64,000 bases of DNA. It comes from Tubulanus polymorphus. Taxonomy: Eukaryota > Nemertea > Palaeonemertea > Tubulaniformes > Tubulanidae. The stretch is taken from positions 17,722,485 to 17,786,484 of the forward strand of contig NC_134027.1 of NCBI RefSeq assembly GCF_964204645.1. Reading direction: 5' to 3'. Below the pieces are notes generated by a model, which saw only the letters and a list, made by a program, of their open reading frames with translations, was not told where the DNA came from and searched no databases. This document shows positions 21,640-36,600 of this stretch, one piece after another. Both the position numbers and the translations under genes were made by a program. The stretch's first letter is position 1. Every line of letters begins with the position of its first letter.

Positions 21640-24600
21640 CTGTAAAGACAAAAAATAAATGATAAAATCTATTCACAACGAGTTGACGTGCGGCTTTTTG
21701 ACCACAGGGGTATCAGTTTACAGTAGTGAACTGTGTTGCAGGGGTGCATGCTGAGCCAGTTAAGTGACTTGTTGCTATGGTTTTGTACACAAATTCAGCA
21801 AGAGTGAATAACTAGCAAGATTTCACAAGACATGCAGTCTTAGGAATATAGAAGAATTTTAGTTTATCTTGTTGTTTTATACACTCTTATTGAATGATGA
21901 CGTAGAGTTGATGGATGGCAAGGCCTGGCAGTTATCCAGATAAAATAGTTGCAGTTGTTAGAAAGGAGAGAATTTTCGAGGATTTTGCACATTTCACAGA
22001 ATATTCAACGAAAGAAGATATATCTGGATTTAACACATGTCAAGTCACATATTTTTGTAACATATTTTCACAGAGCTCTAGGCATTTAGACAACTGATAT
22101 TTTCGTGGTTTTCACTCATAGAGAAGTGGCACTATATTATATCTAGATAATAAGATGGCACAGATTGAACTCCAATCTATCCAGTCACTCTCTTTTGCGG
22201 ATGCATCCATATTATATAGTTTGAATCTGATTCAGACGAAGAATCATCGCTGGTATTTATAATGAATTCGTCAACCAAATCATTTGCATTTTAAACTGAC
22301 TTGTGTAATATTAAAGAACCGAGTGGTTGGAGATGCAAGTTATGTGTGTGTGTGTGTGTGTGTGTGTGTAGTTATGCACTCTTGGTGGACGCTGGGCTGC
22401 AGTGGGTCAGCACATCTGTGATGGATCATTTGTGTAGCAGCTATCTGACAGCTCACAGCAGTAGCTGCTCTTTGATGTGGAGAAAATGCCGCACGTCAAC
22501 TCGTTGTGAACAGACTTTATAATGGATGTGCAGAAGGATAAAAGGAGACTTAGGTAGGTTTTAAATCTCTAAAGGATCCATGAAAAATTAATGATTTTAT
22601 AACTTTAACATAGTTATACTAACAGGGAGGAAAGACATAACAAAAGGCCCATGGGCCTTGAAGCATTGGTAGATTGTACTGCGGTACGGTATTTAGTGGT
22701 TAAAGTATTACATCTGCCGGCAAATGTTCCATGACAATGTTGATTGGGATGACCACAGACTTAAAGCCAATTTGTGTTCGTACGTTTTTCGTTTATACTG
22801 AAAATGAAATTCATTTTTCTGCCGAACGATATAAGCCTAGGCTATTTGTATTGTTAAACCTCATAAATGCGATTCTGTTAATAAGACGAAACTAGTTTAT
22901 TCTGATGTTTTGCCATCATGTCCCAGCTAAGATATTTATATCAATCAAGATTTGGATACAAAAACCTATTCAATATAACAATTTCGGCACTTTCGCCTAC
23001 ACAAGATTTTCATCAACGATGTGAAAGGGTAATCTTGACTGACTGTGGTTTTTGGCATGAACTGTTAGGCCCTACTGAATAATGAAAACAAAAACAGAAC
23101 GATTTTTCTGAATGCAAGTTCATCTGATGTATACATAGATCAACCGGTCAAACGCACACATGCAAAATGTGTCACAGAGAGCGATGCCAGCTTTGGTATC
23201 ACTGAGGGTGGCCGGCTGATGATTGCTTGTTTGGTTCCCCAAGACTAAGCCGATTGGTCGTTCATCAGGGATCCTAACAGTAGTTACTATCGGAAATCAA
23301 TTTGACATCATTTAAGCCACGCTTAGCATATGCGAAGTCATTTCGGGCGGTGTGGGGTCCTCACCCAAGCAAATTTTTGAAATTTGAGGCAATTTTCAGG
23401 CATCTGAGAAATTCGCGAGAGCGGAATCTAGCAACCAAATTAATATCAGTTTAATGTGGAAGCCATGTTCGATTTATTACAAATGTATCGAAGATTCTGA
23501 TTGTCGTTGAAATCTTCAAACAATTGAAAGCGGGTTCGAATCTTTGAAGCAGCAGCTATTTTCTCGGCAGAAAGATTTTTCAATAGTAGTTTTGTTCGAA
23601 TATAAAACTAGAATGAGGCAAAGCCTCGAATGCCCCCGGCCTGAAATTCACCGCCACGTGAAGTTACAGGGTTTGTGGTAAATGCATTAGAAATATCATG
23701 GCCACAATTATTTCTATAAGAATGATATTAGAGGTCATGTGTACAAAGTGTAAAGAATTGATCAACAGTTGCAGCCTCTAGGCTGTGATCCCCTGATGGC
23801 CATAATTTGAATCAAATCGACCCAATTTCAAATAGGGTCCTGGTCCAAGTGGTATCCTTCTTGTGTACCAAGTTTGAAATGAATCGGTCACCAATTGCAG
23901 CCTCTAGGCAGTTAACATTGTTTTTCATGTTGGCCCCCTGGTGGCCATATTTTCAATCAACCCATTCATCGACCCAATTTCAAACAGGGTTCTGACCTAG
24001 GAGATATCCTAAATGTGTACCAAGTTTGAAATGAGTCGGTCATCAATTGCAGCCTCTACTGTCTGTCACACATGCTCTTCGTGCGACGTTTTGGTCCGTA
24101 ATTTCGTTAATAATCGGTTTATCTGTAAATATTATGCATCAATTTGTTCAGTAAGGAATTTGCATTCAGAAATAAATCATGAACTGGCAGATATTTGTTT
24201 GTGTTTGCTTCTATCAGCGATAGATTACCTAGCATACGCTCGCGTAATGCTGAAAAACGGCTTTTATGGCCCGTCACGTGGCGCCACCGACTGTATTTTG
24301 ATATGCTAATGAGCAGGTGATGACGTCACTGTAACGTTTCCGAGCGTCCGCGGAGCGGATTTTTCAGCATTACGCGAGCATATGCTGAGTAAACTATCGC
24401 TCATAAATGAAAACAAAAACAACTTTAGTGAAAATTGTTATTTCTGAATGCAAATTCCTCACTGAACAAATTGATGCGTAATAAAGGTAGATAAACCGAT
24501 TATTAACGAAATTACGGACCAAAACGTCGCAAGGAGAGTAGGTGTGACAGACAGTAGGCTGTTAACGTCATCTTTCATGTCATCCCCTGGTGGTCATAAT

Positions 24601-27600
24601 TTGAATCAAATCGACCCAACTTTAAATAGGGTGGCCCAAGTGGTATCCTACTTGTGTACCAAGTTTGAAATGAAACGGTCAACAATTGCGGCTGTTAACG
24701 TTGTCTTTCATATCAGCCCCCTGGTGGTCAAAATTTGAATCAAATCGACCCAATTTTAAGTAGGGTTCTGGCCCAAGCGATATCCTACTTGTGTACCAAG
24801 TTTGATAGCAATCGGTCAATAATTGCGACCTCTAGGCTGTTAACGTCATTTTTCATGTCATCCCCTGGTTGCTATAATTTGAATCGAATCGATCCAATTC
24901 TAATAATAACACATTTACGGGCAGTCGACATTTTGGATCTGTTGGTATTGATTTATTGAATAGTTGGTTTTGTTTGACGATATGTATGCATCACGTGTGC
25001 ATCAGTCTGATCATTACTGCTGTGCGCTTATCAATAGACCACGTGCAGGCAGTAATGTATAGACGCTGCTCACTAGCGTGCGGCGCGTGTATGAATGCTA
25101 TCGTTTAAACCACATCGTTCCACTATTATCTTTTTCATATCATGTCAGGACGTGGCTGCCTTCTATACTGTAGTAGCAGTACGCGGTACGGTATCGATTT
25201 TCTAGATGTACGCTCAGGCTAGCCACGGCAAGTGGATTATTACAGAACTCCCAAGTGTCATAACCGATCATAGCCCCCTACCCCACTATTTTAACATCAA
25301 ATCTTTATCGATCTCAGAGACCACAAAAATTTCTAATAAGTCGGAATTCCGATTAAAGTCACAAGATTGAGATCCCTGAGATCCTTTAACCTCACGACGG
25401 GCGGCTTTGAAGTGTCGCCTGCACACTGTAAGAAGCCAACTAATAGTGCTAATAGTGCAACTGCATCACGCCTTATCTCAATGAGCTACCGAGGCCGCTC
25501 GATTCAATTTCAACTACAGCAGCGGCAAATAACCACCGCAATATTGCAATTTACGACAAACAACGTGTAAATTTAATGACTGTTGTGGTGTCCAACGCGT
25601 GGAAAAGATAATAAAGGTTATTTTTCCGGGATCTGGCATTACAAAGGGAATCCATCTGCCGAGTGCGTCCAGGGCTGCTACCGCCTCGCGAGTGCACATG
25701 AGGCGGGCAGGGCATCTTAAAGCGAAAACATATCTTAGAATATGACCGAACCGACGGAATTTTACAACAAGAGATCCACGGATCTTAATATCTCGGGCGC
25801 AGAATGTTATCTTTGTAATGTATAGGTGCCATCTGATTGATGCATCTTTAAGGTTTTCCTTGAACACTTCATAAAATGAGATGTGTAAAATCTGCTGATT
25901 TCGGTGAACAACATCATCGAAATCTAATCAGCAATCATCGCAGCAATACGGGATATCGACCAATTCAAGTTCTTGAAATGAATCGTTTGATGGCGTTTGT
26001 CAGAACCGGAAATTGGAACCTTAATCCGCCATGCTCTAGTTCATTTGCAATGAAAATCTCTAGCTTCAAGTTTTCAATCAGCGATATTCTACTTACTATA
26101 TATCGTCACGCGTAATCCTTTAAATATGATAACCCACCGTTACGTTGGATATGATAAAACCTCACTGCAAAGGCTAGAAATCACTATTAGTGTCCTAAAA
26201 TTATCAAAAAAATTTTGCAACGGCTGAAGATGTAAAGACTGGTTGCCAGGTATCACATGGTGGCAGCACTTGACGGCCCAATTTCGATTGCTGGTTCGAG
26301 TCCTGGTACTTTTCATATTTTTATTACAAATCTACGAGTGAAGTCCTTCAAAAATCAATTTTATTTCATATTTATCAGTGTAGCCTGCAATAAATTCACT
26401 TTAGAGTCTTGAACTCAACAACAAAGTGATGACACCCGGCTCCAGTCATTACTTCCGTTAGCTGCTTCGAGCGTCATCGCTAAATTTGTGATTTTTGGTA
26501 GTTTTTTGACATTTCTAGTGATCTTTAGCGTTCGAAGTGAGGTTTTATCGAATTCAAAACATTGTTAGGATATCATACTTAAAGGATTATGCGTGCCGTT
26601 GAAGCGAGACGAGGTTTGGGCCTATTCGATTGTGTGCGAATAATCTTCCTTAAAGTAGCGTATCGATTGAATCTTCGGTTATTTGCATAATGAAATAGAT
26701 ATGGGGAGACGGAATCGATACTACGGCTATCAAATTTTAAAAAAACATATAAGACTCTCCCATGACTGGGAAATGAGAAACTAGAACTGAGCAGATTAAT
26801 AGATGAGAAGATTAAAAGACCGGTTTGTCTGCGTCAATCGAATATGCCCTTACATTGATTGACAGCGGGAGCTCAGCCAACCGCAGGGAGCAGTTATTTT
26901 ACTTCAATGTAACGTTGTACATCGGCCTTCCAACCGTTATATGAAACAAAATGCTCCTTTAAATTTCTTAAAGAATCGCCACAAATTTGTCGATTTCTCT
27001 TAAATGTACGCGATATTCAAAATTCGATTTCCAACAGATTTTAGCTGCATGATGAAGCTACATTTTGCACATAAACATAGTAGATTGCATGACTTCGGGT
27101 CAAAGTTATAACGTCATTTGTCAGCAAAAATTCGATTTTTGGACCCATTACAACATCTCGGGCTTTGCCCAAGATAATAAACTGTCAGTGAATTGATTGA
27201 TGATACAACATGGTTGTTCTCGGTGTACTTAACAATGATAATTTCCTCCAATAAACAACTTTGGTAAAATTGAATAAAATGATCTATTCTTAGGGTTTCT
27301 GCTGCTTTCGCAGAAACCCTCTTGTAATTCTGTTGATTATTATTATTAGGGTTTTCTGTTACATCACAGAAAACCCTATTGAGATTCGCGTGTTTCTTCT
27401 TATTATTATTTTATGTCACACTATTTTCACTAAAAGAACTAAGGCTTTGTTACCTTGCCGCTGTTGTCGATACAATCCATATGATATCGTTCAGCTCACT
27501 GAGATCTACAAATACTCCGCGTGTTTTTTCACGAATCATCGTTACAAAAGCACTGTCGGGCCGTAGACATCGAAAATTTAGCCCCATTCAATGGGGCGAC

Positions 27601-30600
27601 ATGTTTTTCAAGTCGTCATCCCGAAATCAACCCGCAGGCCGATTGTCACTTCGATTAACAATTCAAGTATAAATGAACTAATTTATTGCCGCAGACTTCA
27701 CATTCAGCCGCGGTCTTCAAACAGTAATTTTAACAATAGCCCATTTTCCTCATCAAATCATATTACCGATACACTGGAAATTTACTACTTTAGATTTTAA
27801 AAGCACTTTCGAGCCGTAAACATCGACGAATCGACGTGTGTCACTACATCGTCGTTCCGGGGATCAGCTGCCAGTTTCTCCTCATCATGAGAATCAAATC
27901 GAGTACAAATTAATTTGTTACTACCAGTGATTTGGCTGCGGGTTTCAAGGAGTTAGTTTAATAATACCTATTTTTCTTTACCAAATTAACCGTGTATTTA
28001 CTAAGATAAATCTTTAGTGTACCGGGGAGTCGTAGGCCTAAACTAAACACGCCGAAGAGATATAGCGGAGAAAAGCTGTTATGTTGATGAGGTATCAAAA
28101 TAAAAGAATATATTACTATATTCGGCCGCGGGTTTCATCCTCTATATCAATACCATCAATTCTCTATATTTCCTACAGTACATACCGATCATTGTCAAAT
28201 GCACAAGGTATTTACTAAATACAAGTATATAAAACACTCTTATCCATATGTTGGACTCACACTTGACATTCGGAGTAAGTGTTCGCTGTGGGGAAAAGGA
28301 GATCGTTCGCTGTGTCGCTTGAAGTTTTTATCGAGTTTTACGCGACCTTAAGGCTTTAGGCCTACCGGTACTGACATTTACTGTCTCAAACAAACACAGT
28401 ATAAATGTTGCGGTTATTAACGGACTCATTGGATTGAACTTCAAAACAAAATTTACGATATTTAGGAGGGTTGTTATTCAATAGGCCTACGACAAATCAG
28501 TCCGGATGTTAGGCCTATGTATATACATAGGCCTACATAGGCTAGTAGCCTCTACAAGGTTAAAGCTAAGTTCACTGTATAGGAGGAACCAGATTTATTG
28601 AAATGCATGTTAATTAGTGATTAAATGGTTCTGACTTGCAACGATCAATCACAATTATCTATTTTATTGGCAAGTAAAGTAATATAACTCAGCGCCTGAC
28701 CATTTCAAATTTGCGTATTGTAATTTATTATGAATTAATTCCGCGTAAGCATAATTATTGGGTCTAAAGAGCAAATAAAAATGTCGCAAGCATCATCATC
28801 CATTGATAAATGCACAGCCCGAAAAGCCTACACATTACCGGATGACCTTGAGCTTCAAACTCAACCGTAAATCACGGATTCACAGTCTTCTGACTAACAA
28901 TTAGTCCGGATCCATTTTTTCCAGCGAACAATAACTACAGCGATGCGCAAGGAAACATGGCAGATGGTTGAATTCATTTTCGGCTTAAATTTATTGCGAG
29001 TTTTAGGACTTTAATGAATTTCACGAAACCATGATCCCTAAAATGAGTCAATTGATTAATTCTATTCGTAAATCAATTGACGTTGGCTACATTTCCTGAA
29101 GATTTCTGGCTCAAATCAACGTAATATGGACAGAAATGGCAGGAATTTTCATACGGGATATTACTTCAGCGTTTACTCGACAACTCGGTTCGTTGACAAC
29201 GATGACAGCAGAGTTTATGTAATTTATGGTGAGAATCCATTAACCAGGGAATGTTTTACATGATTTCTTGAGTACATATGGTAGCAAATGATTACTTGGT
29301 GAAGCAATGATAATTGTTGGCTACCCGGTATCTACTGTCTTAATGCCTAAATCTAGCTAGCTTTTTTGGAGGGGATACGCCTAGAATAGATTAAGGCCCT
29401 AAATGTAGTGTGTAGAACCAGTGGAAAGCCTAAGTAGTTAGTAAGCGGCTGGTTGACACTCTGTACGACTATTTATTTTGAGTACTTTCTTTCCAGCTAT
29501 TATTCATGGAATGAACTCGTCACTACGGTCTTCAATTCCTTTGACTTTGCAGATTCGTGCAGCTGGTAGAAATAGATTTAAACCACAGCGTGCAAGTGTA
29601 TGTTTCAAATCAAGCTTTTTCGTCAATGTCGTAACTTAAGCGCAACTGTCTCAGATGCTGTAAGTACTTGATGTTTTGTGTAATTGTTTTTTTCAATTGC
29701 CATGTTTACAATAATTGGATTAGTCGTGCTAAACGTCCATGCAGAATTGGATTCATTGTTATTATGGGATGATAATTCATGGGCGTCATGAGTCCTGTGG
29801 CTTACCCTTGATATGAAGCTTATAATGTTTATCAGAGACTTTTTTGGATTAAACTAAATAGCCCTTAAAATACCAATTCCTCATGGCTTAATGGTGTCTA
29901 TGCTCTGCGAGACAGTAGTTATAGATTTTTACGACAAACGCACAATTTAAATTGGTCTCCTATGATTTTTATTATACTTTCTTTCGCTCCTCTATTATAG
30001 TATATAACTTAGTAATTATTACATTTGATTGCATAATTACAGGTGGGAAGAGGTCAGATGGCATGAAAATCGACTGTGAATGACTAATTGGCGCGAGTAG
30101 ATAAAGCGTTGAGGTTTCAAAAGCCAAAATGCCTGGTTAAATCAACAAACACAGGAAGAGGCTCAACGCCTTCTTAGCTCTGTTAGGAAGAATTCTGCTC
30201 AGCGTAGCTTTTTACAGTCCAAATTAGACTCGGCCACCCCCGTTAAAGTGGTCCCAGAGCGGGCTGTTGGGGTTCAACCGATATCTTTTTCCTCTCCACG
30301 GTTGGACAATTTCTCTGGAAGTGATCGAAAGGGCGAAACTACGTATAAAATCTGGAGGTCGCAGGTGGAAGGTTTATTAACTGATCCGCGATTCGGAACA
30401 CGCCCTTTTGGCTTTAATAAGACGATCGGTCCGGGAATTGCCGGCCAAGATCGTATTGAGCATGGGCAGTAGCGTTACTCCGGATGTGTTGCGGAAATTA
30501 AATTCCATGTTTCGGTCGGTAACGACTCCAGCATTGTTTGCATTTTTTACTGCGGAACAAGTGTCGGAAACATGTATAATCAATCATGTTTATATTAGAC

Positions 30601-33600
30601 ATATGGTCCCAAACAATCACGGTTTACTTAGGTCAAAAGACCACTGCGTAGGCTCCACCCTTGTAACTATGCATGCTTACCTCGCTTCCCGCCATTTGGC
30701 ATCTGGAATAAACAGTTCAGTTTTACATCTCAAAGAACGCAGTCGTTGTCATTCTGTCGATCCTATCTTCTATGTGGCTTGAACCCCCACATTTGGTGAC
30801 GAGTGACCAGGATTAATCATGACAGAAAACGAAGACATCAAGAAGAGACTGACCAAGAGTCGTCAAACACAGAGGGGACAGCTCACGAAGACTATCACCA
30901 AGATTAATGCCATCTTAGCGCAAGACGATACTTCAGAAGACAGTCACGATAGAATAACTGCATATATACAAACGTATGAAGAGAAGCTCACTCTATTAAT
31001 CAAAATCGACCGAGAGCTGGAACCAATCCACGAGGAAGATGACGAATCCATTAAGATCACAGAAGCTGACACTTACCTTACCGAACTCAGAGAATCTTAC
31101 GATCATCCAACGAAAATCGACCAGGAAATTTCAACCTGTACCAGCGGTACCATTACCGACACCACAGCCACCAATTCCGAACGCCAAGAGGTCAATTAAT
31201 CTGCCAAAATTATCGATTGCCAAATTCGACGGGAATGTCCTCAACTGGATGGAGTTTAGAGACAGTTTTAAGGCCGCAATACATAATTACAGCGTTCTGT
31301 CAGATGTGCAGAAATTTCAATATTTGCGCGCCCAGCTCACCGGTGAACCAGCCATGGTCGTCAACGGACTTCCCATTAAAGATGGAAATTTTAAGCACGC
31401 CATGGATTTATTAGAGCAACGTTATGGGCAACCGCATGTCATTATTAACGCCTATATGCATGCACTATGGGAACTCGAACCTTCTGATGGTTCCTTAAGT
31501 TCGCTACGCAAGTTCTATGAACGAATGGAATCCTACATTTGTGGATTGCAGTCTTTGGGTAAGTCCGAGGATTCGTACAGGGATCTATTAGTGCCCATGA
31601 TTAGTGACAGGATTCCCAGTTCGATCCGCCAACAGATCGCTAGACAACACGGGAATAATTGGAATCTAAAAGATCTTCGTGCCAACTTATTAATCGAAGC
31701 TCTTCAAGCTGGTACAAATACAGATCAGGAATATAGTGACTATAGTGATAATGTAAACACTGCGACAGCCGCATTTCTCACGAATAGCAGACATAAGAGA
31801 AAAACGCGGGAATATCAATCTCAGGGAAATCACACGAATTTCTCACGATTGATCAAGTGCGCGTATTGTAAAAGGGATAAACATCGCTCCGGTGATTGCC
31901 GCGTTATCTCCGATCCAGATAAACGGCGTGAAATTGTGGTCCGAGATAAGCTTTGTTTTAACTGCCTTGGGTCGCATAAATCAGCTGAGTGCCGATCTTC
32001 ATTTCGCTGCAGGACATGCAAAAACTAACATCACACATCTTTGTGTACGAACCAGCATCCGACACCGGATATTCCCACGCCAATCCGCAAAATCGAGGAT
32101 ACTCATATAAAACTGACACCCCTTGATGGTCCAGTTTTACTGAAAACAGCTGTCATAGAGATAAGCTCAGCGGGGAACCAATCGGCGAATGTAACCGTAT
32201 TGTTTGATGAAGGCGCACAGCGGTCATTCATCACGCAGCGAGCTGTTGATCTGTTAAACACCAAATGCTATGAGTCAGAATCTATACAAATTTCGGCGTT
32301 CGGTGGGAGTTCCGAATCGCAGAACCTCCAGTCCGCTAACTTCAAATTATTAACGGATATAGAAGATAGTGATATGCGAGCACTAGTGGTTCCTAAAATC
32401 TCAACGCCACTTAAAAATTTTATGAAAGAATCTCTGTTAGATCTGCCACACATTAGGAATCTAAAATTAGCGCATCCATGTTCAAATTCTGATAGCCATG
32501 AGATATCAGTTCTCATTGGCGCCGATTATTATTGGTCAATCGTCGGAGACCACAAAGTGCGTTCAAAAGGTTAACTCGGACCTACCGCCATCTCAAAAAT
32601 TGGATATTTGCTCTCAGGTCCAGTGCCTGGTCGTTCCAATCCAGCGTTAATCTCAACTCTATCAACAACTGCAGTACTCAAAGTAGCATGTGTTGATCTA
32701 AACTCGCATCGACCGGAAGAGATTAATTAACAAAAGTTTTATAAATGTATAAACAAACAGAATTTATCCTATGACGAGTTTAAACAAACACATTTGCGCT
32801 GTGTCGATGGTCGGTATACCGCGAAACTACCCTGATAGTATAACCACGCCCCCTTACCTACCAATTGGAATATCGCACTCAAATGTACACGTGGTATGGT
32901 GCGGCGTCTGCAACCAGAAACGATAAACAACTATGATAAAATATTCAATGATCACCTATTGAGAGGTTTCATAGAAGTAGTGGAAAATGATGATGCATCT
33001 CGCGGGCATTATCTTCCCCACCGTGGGGTCAAAAAAGACTCGGCGACCGCACCTCTCAGAATTGTCATTGATTGTAGTTGCAAAACTAGTAGTGAAGTCA
33101 GTCTTAATGATTGTCTACAAACTGGACCTTCGTTACTTAATGACTAAGCGTCAATTCTTATAAGGTTCAGGGTTCACGGACGATCGGAATATCCGCGGAC
33201 ATTGAAAAGGCATTCTTACAAATTTGTTTAGACGGAAATGATCGTGAGTTTACTAAATTCTTCTGGCTTTCGGACCCCACTGACCCAGAAAGCGCATTTA
33301 AAGTATTCCAATTCAAAGCAATATTATTCGGCGCAGTCTGTTCACCATTTATTCTGAATGCAACTGTCAAAAGCCATCTTTCTAGCTTCAATAGTGAGAT
33401 CGCACGAAGGTTATCTAACAATATTTACGTTGACAATATTGTCACTGGCGTTGAAAATAGTGACCAGGCTACCGAAATATACCGTAAAAACCGGCGTATA
33501 AGTCGAGTTTTTAACCCACTAAATTATTGACCTCGACTTATACGCCGAGTACAGTTTTCTACTAAGTATTTTCAGGTCACAAGAAATATTGATTCTACCA

Positions 33601-36600
33601 GACAAAAAAGATAGTGTTCATCTTCTCACTGCTATAACAGTTTGAATAATTATTCATGATAAATAAAGTTATTTAATGAAAAAAACTTCTTTCATTTTGA
33701 CATAGCTTCATTTAAAACGATGTATTCATATATGCGCGCTCATAGCAGCGCTTAATACATTAGGCTACATATAGGCTATATATAGAGTGTGACTCACACT
33801 ACTGTATCACTGTATGGTAGTGTATTATACCCGAGTGTGTGCGTAACAGTCTATTGATTAACACACAGCAGCAATCAGGCTGACGCACTGCAGCGTGCGT
33901 GAAGGCGCACATTGTTATCAAAACAAACTATTCAATATAATGATATAAGTAATTTTTCTTCTAAGAGAAGGGACTCGACTTATAAGCCGGATATATGTTA
34001 AAATCATGAAATATAGGTCTAAAAATCGACCTCGACTTATACGCCGCATAGACTTATACGCCGGTTTTTACTGTACCAGACAGCAAACGAAATTTGTGAT
34101 TCGGCCAGCTTGACTCTACGATCGTGGGCAACAAACTGTCCAAAATTACGTGAAAACGCTGTATCCCACAATGTTGCCGATAAAAACACTAAGTCGAAAA
34201 TTCTGGGACTATTGTGGAATACGGAAACTGATACGATCGGTTTCCCGCCAAAAAAGTGGACGAAATCGTAACCAAGCGTCAGGTCGTCAGTAAAGCTTCC
34301 AATCTGTATGATCCTCATGGGTTCTTAGCTCCTGTTCAAATAAGAGCTAAAATGTTTATCCAAGAACTTTGGAAAGACAACTATTCAAGGGACCAACCGA
34401 TATCAGACGAATTGAGGAAGTAAGGATTTGCATAGTGAACGATCTCAATAAATCGGCTGAAATCAAAATTGCTAGGAAGTACGAACTTCAAACTGCGAAT
34501 GAGACGGATTACGAAATCCATGCCTTTGCTGACGCCAGCAAATCAGCCTATGGAGCTGTTGGATATTTGCGTAACCGTGGTAGCACATCTCTATTTATGG
34601 CAAAAACACGCGTTGCTCTGGTCAAAGAAATGACTATTCCACAGTTGGAATTATTAGCTGCAGTCGTCCCCGCAAGGCTAATTAAATACGTGCATGATAG
34701 CCCGGAAAAAATCATAAACGTGTCCAGATACATATTGTGGTCGGACAGTCAAATCGTGCTTTACTGGTTACACAGCAGTAAAAAATTACCGGTGCTTGTG
34801 GAAAACCGTGTCACAGCAGTTCGATGCTGCGGTGTTCACCATAGATACAAATCGAATTACTCAAACTAATGAACCTTGCGACTCAAGATTCGACTCAGAA
34901 ACTAGGAATTGCTAGTGTATTGGATATAAATAAATATCCGTCATTGGCGAAACTGCTCAGGATTACTGTATTGGTATTACGATTCATTGAACGGATTAAG
35001 TCAAAGAAAAACATTACCGCGAACAATGAGATAAAAGCTAGCGAAATTCGATATGCGGAAAATTATGGGTGAAATCTGTTCAGTCTACCGCGTATTCTAA
35101 TGAAATAACCGTACTCAGAGACAATAAACCGAAGTCTAAAGCTCCGTTAGTTAGACAACTGCGTCTATTTATCTGTGACGAAGGATTACTAAGAGTCGGA
35201 GGCCGGCAATGCTCCATTGAGTTATGATGCCCGATGCCCGATACCCTATACTGCTTCCGTCGAAAGGCAGATTAATAGAACTTATCATTTTATCGGCGCA
35301 TAGAAAAGATATATATGGGTACATATGGGTACGGAATCTACTGTAACTCATATTCGTCAGACATATTGAATTATAAACATTTGTCATACAGTCAAAACAT
35401 TACTGCGGAAATGTTTCAATTGTCGTTTAATTAGTGGGCCAGCTCCTCATTGCAAGATGCTCCGCCCTTTACAATCACAGGGCTAGATTTCACTGGACAT
35501 ACGTTCGTCAAAAGTGGTGCCATCGAGATCAAAGCTTATATCGTACTCTTTACATGTGCAAACACCCGCGCAGTGCACCTCGAGGTTGTAACCAATATGA
35601 CATGTGCTACTTTCTTTCCTACTCGCCTTCAGACGTTTCGCCGCTAGAAGGGGATTGCCTCATAAACTTATTTCTGACAATGGTTCTACATTTCTTGCAG
35701 CCGCTAAGGATATAAAAGCGTTATTCAGAAATTCTATAGTCCGAGACTAATCAAAGAAATGTTGATTGGGTATTTATCCCGAAACGCGCCCCTTGGTTCG
35801 GGGGATTCTGGGAAAGACTTGTTGGTGTCACAAAACTAGTACTCAACAAGGTACTGGTAGGGCGTTCATTAACTTACAAGAATTGTGCTTTCTGATTACA
35901 GAAATTGAAATGGCGATAAATGATCGACCCATCACTTACGTTTCAAGTAACATTAATGACCTTGAACCACTCACACCTTCCCACTTATTACACGGACGCG
36001 TACTCACACCACTCCCGCATATAGAGATAGACAATGATGAACTACTCGATCCGGACTTTAGTGTAAATACACCATCCGAAATTCAAAAACGCGCAGTGAG
36101 ACTCGGTAAACTATTCGAACATTTCCACTCACGTTGGGCAAACGAGTACATCACCGCCCTACGTGATAGGCACTTTGCGTTAAAACAAAAAAATAACTCT
36201 CAGGAAATCATTCACATCGGGGACCTCGTGTTGGTCCATGACGACGAGAAAAAGCGCATAAACTGGAAGTTAGCAGTTGCTACTGATCTAAATCGCGGCA
36301 AAGATGGTCTCGTGCGATCAGCTCAAATCAAGACTAAAAACAATGTGACTAGTCGTCCTATAAATAAACTGTATTCGTTAGAGGTCAATGCTGCCGGTAC
36401 TGTACGACAGACTGATATCAACCCGGAAGTATACAATAGTGATACAATATCAAATTGTCCTACGCCTGCCAGACATCGTTCATTGAGAACTGCTGCAGTG
36501 AATGCTCGGACAAAAATCCAAAATTGGACGGATGAATTATTGTCTCGAGATTAAATCAACTGTCGGTTAATCAATTGCTCAATGACTTTAAATACACTGT

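Noticed and set aside
20782-21645. Plus-strand frames of 69 and 153 residues
   Set aside because: They lie antisense to the SS18 terminal exon and arise from its repetitive codons.
25514-25867. 117-residue minus-strand frame
   Set aside because: No recognisable family and no supporting signals.
26228-26318. tRNA-like stretch with a GGTTCGAGTCC B box
   Set aside because: An A-box-like string is present, but the T stem pairs at only two positions and no anticodon arm forms; at best an eroded tRNA-derived SINE.
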